From an uncultured Clostridia bacterium (GTDB taxonomy: Bacteria > Bacillota > Clostridia > Oscillospirales > Acutalibacteraceae), in NCBI GenBank assembly GCA_945788455.1, contig CALZMC010000007.1:1-9822 (forward strand): a stretch of 9,822 bases of DNA, read 5' to 3'. Position numbers and translations under genes: made by a program. Below, in pieces: positions 1 to 5,561 of this stretch. The notes beneath the pieces are model-generated. The model was not told the DNA's origin. It worked only from the letters and a program-made list of their open reading frames with translations, and ran no database searches. The first letter of the stretch is position 1, and the number at the start of each line of letters is the position of its first letter.

Positions 1-14
1 TCTTCCTCTACTAC

Positions 15-43
15 ATTATAATAAGGCGTACAGGCTTTGTCAA
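15..43 (-). promoter_or_regulatory. Consensus sigma-A promoter reading left out of the window
   Basis: On the - strand the -35 box is TTGACA (43-38) and the -10 box is TATAAT (20-15), with a 17-nt spacer: a perfect match to the housekeeping consensus. Transcription would start near position 8 and run leftwards into a gene that lies outside the window, so its product is unknown. It is divergent from the symporter promoter at 126-154, so any regulator binding between them could affect both. Such a perfect promoter is typical of strongly expressed genes, which is inference here. Confidence 0.75.
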
Positions 44-63
44 GGACATTTTTTTATCAATCG

Positions 64-84
64 AAATTGTAACAAAATTGTAAC
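64..84. repeat. Direct repeat AAATTGTAAC x2, 11-bp period
   Basis: The 10-mer AAATTGTAAC occurs at 64-73 and again at 75-84, one helical turn apart, upstream of the symporter promoter and behind the divergent one. Two identical boxes on the same face of the helix are a common arrangement for activator binding (for example AraC-type regulators bind direct repeats), but no regulator is visible in the window and AT-rich DNA gives such repeats fairly easily. Confidence 0.4.
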
Positions 85-90
85 CTTTTA

Positions 91-106
91 TGCTCTGTAC
101 AGAGCA
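91..106. promoter_or_regulatory. Perfect 16-bp palindrome, candidate operator
   Basis: TGCTCTGTACAGAGCA is an uninterrupted perfect inverted repeat. Its centre (98.5) lies about 62 bp upstream of the predicted symporter start site near 161, which suits an activator binding above the -35 box, and between the two divergent promoters. As RNA it would give only a 6-bp stem without a U tract on either strand, so a terminator is unlikely. It does not resemble a CcpA cre site. The binding protein is unknown. Confidence 0.55.
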
Positions 107-125
107 GAAGATACATTTTCGGTTG

Positions 126-154
126 TTGTTTAATTTAAAATAATATGATATAAT
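126..154 (+). promoter_or_regulatory. Sigma-A promoter of the symporter gene
   Basis: The -35 box TTGTTT (126-131), a 17-nt spacer and a perfect -10 box TATAAT (149-154) predict a start near 160-161. The message would then begin almost exactly at the hairpin 163-178 and have a leader of about 43 nt before the ATG at 204. The ribosome binding site AGGAG is at 193-197, six nucleotides before the ATG. Confidence 0.6.
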
Positions 155-178
155 AAAAAAAGCCTGACATAAGTCAGG
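155..178 (-). terminator. Hairpin with U tract on the - strand; 5' leader hairpin on the + strand
   Basis: CCTGAC (163-168) and GTCAGG (173-178) form a perfect 6-bp stem around the loop ATAA. On the - strand the stem is followed by seven consecutive U (from A155-A161), the form of an intrinsic terminator facing left, although the stem is short. No - strand gene ends here; it would stop antisense transcription of the symporter from entering the divergent promoter region. On the + strand the same hairpin would sit at the very 5' end of the symporter mRNA. Confidence 0.5.
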
Positions 179-203
179 GAAATAAAAATATCAGGAGAAT
201 ACT

Positions 204-1629
204 ATGAAGGATTACAAAACCACGTGGGGCGAAAAGATTGGATACGGTATCGGTGCAGTCGGACTTGATTTAAGCTACGGTCTTTTCTACTCATTTTTAA
301 GAAATAGTCAAGCTGTTCTATCCAATCATTCATTATCTGTCAAGTGTGCTTGGGCTTAAGGAGGCATTTTTACTGCTCCTTACACCTATCGCAAGAATAT
401 GGGACGGAATTAACGACCCTATGATGGGAACTATCGTTGACAGCACTCGCACAAAAATGGGCAAATACAGACCATGGATACTTATCGGTGCTGTATGCAA
501 CGCAGTTGTGTTATTCCTACTGTTCACAAGCTTCGGTATGAGTGGCACAAAGCTATACATCTATATCGGTGTTATGTACATTTTATGGGGTATGACAAAC
601 ACAATGGCCGACATTCCGTATTGGTCAATGGTGCCGAGCTTTACGAGTGACCCGAAGGACAGAAATCTTGTATCTACCGTTGCAAGAACATTTAGCGGTC
701 TCGGACAAGGCATAATCACTATTGCAACTCCTATTATTTTGCCGCTTCTTTCAAGCGGTATGACTACCGACAAGGGTTACAGTGCATCGGGTTTTTCGCG
801 TTGGGCGGGAATATGCGCAGTTCTGCTCGTTTTGTTCTCATTCATTTGTGTTACGGTAACAAAGGAAAAGCACGTTGTTTACGGCAATAATACAAAGTTT
901 TCACTAAAAAAGATTTTTTCTGTTATCGCTCATAACGACCAGCTAATTGTGTTTATAGTGTTCGCAATGCTTTCTAATGCCGGCTGGTATCTCACAAGCG
1001 GTACTGCCGTATATTATTTTAGTGACGCACTCGGCAAGCCTACTGCACAAAGTATGTTTTCGACTATCGGTGCTGTTGGCTCTGTTGCAGGTCTGCTTGT
1101 TATTCCTATTCTTTCAAAATGGTTTAGCAAGGACAAGATTTATAAAATTTCGCTTGTTGCAACAATAATCGGCTACGCGCTAATGCTACTGTTCGGTCCT
1201 ATCCTAAAAATAACAATGGCGCTGAATATTTCTTATATCATTTCGTCAACCGGTATTGCATCAATGTTTGTCGGACAGACTATATTCCTTGCCGATATAG
1301 TTGACTACGGCGAATACAAAACAGGCGAGCGAAACGAGAGCATCACTTTCTCTATGAAGGGCTTTCTTCAAAAAATGGCATACACAATTCAAACAATCGT
1401 GCTTTTCGGCGGTCTCGGACTGATGAACTATAACGAGCAAATCACAAGTGCGACAAGAGCAATCAGCGATGGCACAAAGACAGGCATCGGCGTTATCTGC
1501 TTCGGTGTTCCTATTGTTTTGATTACTTTATCTCTAATCGTGTTCAGCACAAAATTCAAGCTACACGGCGAGCTTGCCGATAAGGTGCATAGCTACATTT
1601 TAGAAAAACGTTCACAAGAAAGTGAATAA
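204..1629 (+). pseudogene. GPH-family (MelB-like) sugar:cation symporter, interrupted by a frameshift near the end of TM1
   Basis: This is a major-facilitator transporter of the glycoside-pentoside-hexuronide family, which couples sugar uptake to Na+ or H+ in the inner membrane. The substrate cannot be read from the sequence. Frame 1 (204-359) gives 51 residues beginning MKDYKTTWGEKIGYGIGAVG, the family N-terminus and TM1, after a good AGGAG site. The rest of the protein continues in another frame from about 334 to the stop at 1627-1629. Family motifs there include ARIWDGINDP with the two cation-site Asp (codons 403 and 415), the ADIPYWSMVP segment matching the MelB Asp124 region, and VDYGEYKTGERNES with the MelB Lys377 equivalent. 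MelB has about six residues between the segments equivalent to YSFL and VLGL; here there are 46 nt, about 28 too many. Removing 28 nt gives 465 residues, normal for the family. A GTG at 346 could start a 427-aa product, but it has no ribosome binding site and would lack TM1. Pseudogene, recoded gene or sequence error are all possible; the family call is secure. Confidence 0.85.
300..333 (+). other. Surplus segment breaking the symporter frame
   Basis: Between the TM1 codons ending at 299 (YSFL) and the resumed family-like frame at 334 (YLSSVLGL) lie 34 nt where the family needs about six. Net excess is therefore about 28 nt (25 or 31 would also fit the frame). Neither flank looks damaged. There is a weak tandem resemblance between 282-312 and 313-344: both begin CTnTTCTA and end GTCAAG, roughly two thirds identical by eye with one gap. 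A degenerate duplication is thus one possible origin. A +1 slip at CATTCAT (327-333) would also restore the frame, with nine extra residues. Confidence 0.55.
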
Positions 1630-1643
1630 TAATAAACGGCAAC

Positions 1644-1673
1644 AAAAAGGCTGGCTCATACGAGTCAGCCTTT
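1644..1673. terminator. Bidirectional intrinsic terminator between convergent genes
   Basis: AAAGGCTG (1646-1653) pairs with CAGCCTTT (1666-1673), and inside it GCTC (1654-1657) pairs with GAGT (1662-1665) with one G-U, closing a 4-nt loop ATAC. This gives a 12-bp stem. Read on the + strand it ends with TTTCTTG after the symporter stop at 1629. Read on the - strand it ends in a run of five U after the permease stop at 1695. It serves both converging units. Confidence 0.85.
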
Positions 1674-1694
1674 CTTGATTATGATTTACTTCTT

Positions 1695-3665
1695 TTACTG
1701 AACCTTTATGCCTGCGCCGCAGCTATTCAGATAATTTATTGTATTTGTTTCTTTTTTACAAATTGGAATCGAAGTTGATTCGGCAGGAATTTTGTCATCC
1801 CAATCCTCATCAATAGCCGTCATTAACTGAGACTTTGACATCTTTTTATATTTAGCAAGCTCTTCGTCAGTCATCTTATCTGTTGCATAGTAAACTTTTA
1901 GCTCACAAACATTTTCGTTGTAGTTATAAATACCTTCTTTATCAAAGCGCGATGATTGGAATTGGTCAAATGAGTCCATAAAGAAGTTTTGCTCCATTGC
2001 AAGATAATCCTTCATCAGAGCCTCATTGAACTTATCAATATCAAAGCCCTTTAGCTCAACGGTATCAGGTTCATAGTAAACATCATAATTATTATACTTT
2101 TCGGCATTATGAAAATAATTTGTGCAATCATACGCTAAAACCTTATCGTTCTTAATATCGAAAGGAGATAGCTGTGACAATGCCTCCTCAGTTTGAAGAA
2201 CATCAAAATATTGCTTTGCAATCAGCGTATTAGGCGCATCATAGCTACGTTCAACAGTCATTCCGTTAGTTAGCTTATAAGTAATCTTATAGCTAACATT
2301 CATCTGATAATCATTTGATAAATCATCGCCGAGAAACAGCATTAGTCGAAGCATTGAGTTACTGTTCTTTCTTGCAACCTTAATAACATCATTGTCAACA
2401 GTTCTGTTATGAAGTGCAACAACCTTTTCGATATTTTCTTTATCCGTTAAAGTAATGCTTTCGCCATCCACAAAATCAGAAATATCGCTGTTAAATAAGC
2501 CTGCTAATCCTGTATAGCTCTCTTTCTCATCAAGAGTTGACACCTTTACACTTTCAATCTTATCGGTATCGGGAACATATTTTACATAGCCGTTAAAAAT
2601 CGGAAGCATAACGCCTACCGAAAGAATTGTACATACACCGCAAACACAAGCAGTTGTGATAGCAGTTTCCCTTGTGAAAGGCTTTTTATAGAACACGGCA
2701 GAGAATACCATTGTAATCAGCACAGCCAAAATCAAACCAACTACAAGGTCGATTACGCCGTTTCCTGTTGCGCTGTAAAAGAATGCAGCAGATGAAAGCA
2801 CGGCAAGAAGGATATACGGCACAATCTTGCCTGACAGCGACATTTCTGCCACCTCTGCCTTTCTGTTCTTAAATGCGATATAGCCGACAACAAACATACC
2901 GACAATCTCAATAATTGAAATCACAACCTGTGCCGGAATGTTCTCTTGAGAAAGCACAGCCGAAATAGCATTTTCGACAGGGCTGATAGAGCTCAATGTT
3001 GATAAATTTAACTCCAGTCCCCAAATCGAGTTAACCTTAACTGCAATACCCGCAAGTGTTGTTGATGTACAGATTAGGCAAATAAGGCTTAAAAACAGGT
3101 ACTGAATACGCTTGCCCGAAATCACGGCGCACATAACAAATGCCGAATAAATTGCAATTACCGCAAACAGCAAATCAATAGCAACAGGAATAAGTATTTT
3201 ATATTCAAAAACATAATTTATATACTTATTTGATGCAATAGAAGCCGAAAAGATGTATATCAAAAGCGGAATAACGAAGCATAATACATTTACTAAAACG
3301 CCATAAAAATAGTTTGCAACAAAGTATTCCTCACGCTTGATAGGAACAGAGAAGTAGCTGTCGCATGACTGCTTTTTATAAATCTGCTTAAACATTTTCG
3401 GCACAACAGACAGGCTGAAAAATCCCGAAATAATTGTTAGAATAACAGCTACTGCTATTGCCTCGAATGTAATATCGGTATCGCCGATAACCTTTTTAGC
3501 CTGCGCATAGGTAAAGTTGTTTTGAACAATCGTTGCACTAATCGCAATAATTACAGCAACGATAGACGCACCGAGTGCTAAAATCATATTTACTATTCTG
3601 CTTTTAAATACCCTTTTAAAAGCAAGAGACGTATATTTCTTATGACTTGAAGCTGTTGATGTCAT
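1695..3665 (-). CDS. ABC-2-type multispan ABC transporter permease with large extracytoplasmic C-terminal domain
   Basis: Membrane subunit of the ABC transporter whose ATPase and GntR regulator lie immediately upstream. From the ATG at 3665 it has 656 residues. Hydrophobic segments are visible at about 24-46, 66-88, 119-144, 156-183, 187-209, 246-266, 280-300, 303-325 and 334-356. They are followed by about 300 mostly polar residues (357-656) with no further membrane segment, which would lie outside the cell if the N-terminus is inside. An in-frame ATG exists at 3704, but the one at 3665 is preceded by GGAGG at 3679-3675 with nine nucleotides of spacing, so the shorter start is preferred. The start overlaps the end of the ATPase frame by 26 nt, indicating translational coupling. 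Transporters next to YtrA-like regulators are often linked to envelope stress or peptide antibiotics, but the substrate here is not shown by the sequence. The protein itself is intact although its ATPase partner is frameshifted. Confidence 0.8.
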   Translation of the reverse strand: MTSTASSHKKYTSLAFKRVFKSRIVNMILALGASIVAVIIAISATIVQNNFTYAQAKKVIGDTDITFEAIAVAVILTIISGFFSLSVVPKMFKQIYKKQSCDSYFSVPIKREEYFVANYFYGVLVNVLCFVIPLLIYIFSASIASNKYINYVFEYKILIPVAIDLLFAVIAIYSAFVMCAVISGKRIQYLFLSLICLICTSTTLAGIAVKVNSIWGLELNLSTLSSISPVENAISAVLSQENIPAQVVISIIEIVGMFVVGYIAFKNRKAEVAEMSLSGKIVPYILLAVLSSAAFFYSATGNGVIDLVVGLILAVLITMVFSAVFYKKPFTRETAITTACVCGVCTILSVGVMLPIFNGYVKYVPDTDKIESVKVSTLDEKESYTGLAGLFNSDISDFVDGESITLTDKENIEKVVALHNRTVDNDVIKVARKNSNSMLRLMLFLGDDLSNDYQMNVSYKITYKLTNGMTVERSYDAPNTLIAKQYFDVLQTEEALSQLSPFDIKNDKVLAYDCTNYFHNAEKYNNYDVYYEPDTVELKGFDIDKFNEALMKDYLAMEQNFFMDSFDQFQSSRFDKEGIYNYNENVCELKVYYATDKMTDEELAKYKKMSKSQLMTAIDEDWDDKIPAESTSIPICKKETNTINYLNSCGAGIKVQ

Positions 3666-4567
3666 ATCCAGCCACCTCCATTTCACTGATAAATAGCTCC
3701 TCAAGAGTTAACGGCAGAGTTTCAAAATAGATAGGATTTTTACTGTTAATCAAAGCCTCAATCTTATCCTGCTCGCCCTTAACTGTAATCTCGATAATCT
3801 TGCCCTGTCTGTTTTCCTTTGTGATATTAAGCTCACTCTTAATCGACTCGTAATCCTCATCGCTCATAATAAACTGCAAACGATACAAGCCGATAGCATC
3901 GCCGTCAATATCACGCTCCATTAGAATACCGCCGTTATGTAGCAGTCCGATATGGTCACAAAAGCCCTCAAGCTCACGAAGGTTGTGAGATGTAATTTAA
4001 TCGGTCTGATTCACGCACACCGTCTGTACTAGTCGCCTTCGTCTCGTCAACATACTCAATAAGTATTTTTTTAACAAGCTCACGAATAACAGGGTCAAGG
4101 CCGTCAAAAATCTCATCAAAAAGTATAACTCGCGGGTTAAAGCTCAAGGCAAGAATAATAGCAACCTGTCTTTGCATACCCTTACTCATAGTCGAAATCT
4201 TTTGGAATGAGTCGATTGGGAATGTGTGACGCAGTCTGTCAAATCTTTCCTTATCCCAAGTCGGATACAGCTCCTTATAGAAGAACGACATACTCGAAAG
4301 TGTTGCTCCTGCATCAAAATAAGGGAAGTCGGATACAAACGCGGTTTGTTGCTTTACAGTTTTATTTTCAAACGGAATTTCGCCATTGATAATAGCATCG
4401 CCGTCCTCAAGGCTATACACTCCTGCAAGAACACGAAGAAGTGTACTCTTACCTGCACCGTTTGAGCCAACCAAGCCGAAAACGGAGCCGTCATCTATCT
4501 TAAATGATATATTATCAAGTGCTTTCTTTTCGCCAAAGCATTTTGTTGCATTTTTAATTTGAATCAT
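3640..4567 (-). pseudogene. ABC transporter ATPase (YtrB/BcrA-like), interrupted by a frameshift between the D-loop and H-loop
   Basis: ATP-binding subunit that would power the permease at 1695-3665. The first part (4567-3974, 197 residues) starts MIQIKNATKCFGEKKALDNI and carries Walker A GSNGAGKS (34-41), the signature-like STMSKGMQRQ (about 125-134), Walker B RVILFDE (146-152) and the D-loop GLDP (156-159). It then runs into about 11 foreign residues and stops at TGA 3974-3976. The rest resumes in another frame from 3996 as ITSHNLRELEGFCDHIGLL, containing the switch His of the H-loop, and continues to the TAA at 3640-3642. The family expects roughly VI between KAT and ITSHN; the sequence has about 28 nt too many. 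Removing them gives a normal protein of about 299 residues. The ATG at 4567 is preceded by GGGAGGG (4582-4576) and is preferred to the GTG at 4576; it overlaps the regulator end by 14 nt. A truncated product would lack the H-loop and should be inactive. Confidence 0.85.
3997..4030 (-). other. Surplus segment breaking the ATPase frame
   Basis: Between the codon ACT (4033-4031, Thr of KAT) and ATT (3996-3994, Ile of ITSHN) lie 34 nt where the family needs about six, a net excess of about 28 nt. In the restored downstream frame this stretch contains a TAA (3999-3997) directly before ATT, so recoding would have to cross that stop. It appears more GC-rich than its flanks (for example GTGTGCGTG) and lacks a visible inverted repeat long enough to be an insertion element. 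Exact borders cannot be fixed without a homologue. Confidence 0.55.
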
Positions 4568-4928
4568 TGTCAGCACCCTCCCATACTTTATTTACTATTT
4601 CGGATATTGTTGATTTTTCTATTCCGGAATTTCTTGCATCGATTAGGGCATTCTTTACTGTCTTAATAGCGAGCTTATGAATTTTCGTCATATCGGTTGA
4701 GTTAACAAAAATCCCCTTGCCTGTTACTGTATAGATAACGCCCTGCTGTTCGAGTCCCTTGTATGCCTTTGCGACAGTATTAGGATTTATTCCAAGCTCA
4801 CAAGCCATACTGCGTACGGACGGCAACGGACTGTCGATTTCATAAATACCAAGATTAATCAGCTTAACAATTTGTTTTTCAAGCTGAGTGTAAATAGGCA
4901 CTCTGCTTCTTGTATCTATCGTAATCAT
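4554..4928 (-). CDS. GntR-family transcriptional regulator, YtrA-like
   Basis: A 124-residue DNA-binding protein. The N-terminal winged helix-turn-helix of the GntR family is clear: PIYTQLEKQIVKLINLGIY (11-29), then LPSVRSMACELGINPNTVAKAYKGLEQQGV (35-64) and a wing ending TGKGIFV (69-75). Only about 50 residues follow, too short for a FadR or HutC ligand domain, which is the hallmark of the small YtrA subfamily. The start at 4928 is preceded by AAAGGAG with five nucleotides of spacing. It overlaps the ATPase start by 14 nt and heads the regulator-ATPase-permease operon. The repeat cluster at 4965-4996, placed over its own transcription start, suggests autorepression. YtrA-type regulators usually control just such adjacent ABC transporters; the inducing signal is unknown. 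Confidence 0.9.
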   Translation of the reverse strand: MITIDTRSRVPIYTQLEKQIVKLINLGIYEIDSPLPSVRSMACELGINPNTVAKAYKGLEQQGVIYTVTGKGIFVNSTDMTKIHKLAIKTVKNALIDARNSGIEKSTISEIVNKVWEGADNDSN

Positions 4929-4964
4929 AGCTACTCCTTTCTTATCAATAAGAATTTGTATTAT

Positions 4965-4996
4965 CTGTACTATGACTGTTAGTACAGTTAGTACAC
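4965..4996. promoter_or_regulatory. Operator-like repeat cluster of the GntR operon
   Basis: CTGTACTA (4965-4972) and TAGTACAG (4980-4987) form a perfect 8-bp inverted repeat around a 7-nt spacer. The right arm is then repeated: TTAGTACAG (4979-4987) is followed directly by TTAGTACAC (4988-4996). Three GTACTA-type half sites therefore lie within 32 bp, starting at the predicted transcription start (about 4994) and extending downstream, a position that would block transcription. The natural candidate binder is the GntR protein encoded directly downstream. Confidence 0.7.
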
Positions 4997-5000
4997 CTTC

Positions 5001-5030
5001 TATATATCATATTTCGTTATGACTTGTCAA
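5001..5030 (-). promoter_or_regulatory. Promoter of the GntR-ABC transporter operon
   Basis: On the - strand a perfect -35 box TTGACA (5030-5025) is followed after 18 nt by the -10-like TATATA (5006-5001). The start would be near 4994, giving a leader of about 65 nt before the ATG at 4928. TATGAT, a better -10 by sequence, lies only about 13 nt from the -35 and is not favoured. Confidence 0.6.
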
Positions 5031-5065
5031 TAGAATTTATAATTTGTTTATAATCGAAAATGAGC

Positions 5066-5101
5066 AAAAAAATACACCGTACTCAAATGAATACGGTGTA
5101 T
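5066..5101 (-). terminator. Intrinsic terminator after the HPr gene
   Basis: On the - strand ATACACCGTA (5101-5092) pairs perfectly with TACGGTGTAT (5081-5072) around a 10-nt loop, followed by a run of seven U (A5072-A5066). It lies 22 nt after the HPr stop and separates HPr from the GntR operon promoter at 5030. Confidence 0.9.
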
Positions 5102-5122
5102 ATATAATACTATTATAATGTA

Positions 5123-5386
5123 TTACTCGGCAAAGCCTGACTTTACAAGAGCAACAAGGCCCTCAACAGCAGCCTCCTCATCAGAGCCGTCAGCAATAAT
5201 ACGGATGTCGGTTCCACCCATAATGCCAAGTGAAAGAACGCCTAAAAGACTCTTTGCGTTAACTCTTCTCTCTTCCTTTTCAACCCAAATTGATGACTTG
5301 AACTCATTAGCCTTTTGGATAAAGAAAGTAGCAGGACGAGCGTGTAGACCAACTTGATTTTCAACCTTTACATCTTTTACGAACAT
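5123..5386 (-). CDS. ptsH: Phosphocarrier protein HPr of the PTS
   Basis: An 87-residue cytoplasmic phosphocarrier that takes phosphate from PEP-dependent enzyme I and passes it to sugar-specific EIIA. His15 lies in GLHARPAT (13-20), the active-site phosphorylation site, so this is not the Gln15 paralogue Crh. Ser46 lies in NAKSLLGVLSLGI (43-55), the target of HPr kinase in Firmicutes, through which HPr acts as co-repressor with CcpA. Length and motifs are typical. The start at 5386 is preceded by GAGAGG with eight nucleotides of spacing. It is a single-gene unit with its own promoter (5456-5483) and terminator (5066-5101); no enzyme I gene adjoins it. If HPr kinase and CcpA exist in this organism it could govern carbohydrate genes such as the symporter, but no cre site was recognised in this window. 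Confidence 0.95.
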   Translation of the reverse strand: MFVKDVKVENQVGLHARPATFFIQKANEFKSSIWVEKEERRVNAKSLLGVLSLGIMGGTDIRIIADGSDEEAAVEGLVALVKSGFAE

Positions 5387-5455
5387 AGCAAATACCTCTC
5401 ACTCAATTATTAATATTATACTAAATACATAATTATTTATTTTATCTTTACTCTT

Positions 5456-5483
5456 ATTATATCACTAAAATCAAATCGGTCAA
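5456..5483 (-). promoter_or_regulatory. Promoter of the HPr gene, extended -10
   Basis: On the - strand TTGACC (5483-5478), a 16-nt spacer and TATAAT (5461-5456) with TG one base upstream (TGATATAAT, an extended -10). The start is predicted near 5449, giving an AT-rich leader of about 60 nt. A second TATAAT at 5420-5415 is closer to the gene but has no -35 partner at the right distance. Confidence 0.7.
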
Positions 5484-5520
5484 CAAATAAATATCAAGTT
5501 CGTTTGACTTGTTAATTTTA

Positions 5521-5548
5521 GATAAAGAATTTTGCACATATTTGTGCA
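5521..5548 (-). terminator. Weak candidate terminator of the recO-mutS2-rimM-trmD operon
   Basis: On the - strand TGCACA (5548-5543) pairs with TGTGCA (5538-5533) around AATA, followed by AAAATTCTTTATC rather than a clean U run. It lies 13 nt after the TrmD stop. The stem is short and the tail poor, so some readthrough into the HPr unit is plausible. The 175-nt gap also holds the HPr promoter and no other gene. Confidence 0.35.
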
Positions 5549-5561
5549 TATTACACATAAT

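Noticed and set aside
1..203. CcpA cre site upstream of the symporter
   Set aside because: No stretch resembling the cre consensus was found; the palindrome at 91-106 has a different sequence.
327..333. Programmed +1 frameshift at CATTCAT as the proven explanation for the symporter
   Set aside because: It would restore the frame, but no known stimulatory element is visible, and the equivalent site in the ATPase shows no matching heptamer.
346..1629. GTG at 346 as a genuine start of a shorter symporter
   Set aside because: No ribosome binding site precedes it, TM1 would be missing, and TM1 plus a good ribosome binding site are found just upstream in another frame.
3663..3704. Upstream in-frame ATG at 3704 as start of the permease
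   Set aside because: It has no ribosome binding site and lies deep within the ATPase end; the ATG at 3665 has GGAGG at a proper distance.
3640..3921. Separate 93-residue gene starting at ATG 3921
   Set aside because: Its sequence is the C-terminal part of the ATPase, and family sequence continues upstream of that ATG in the same frame as far as 3996.
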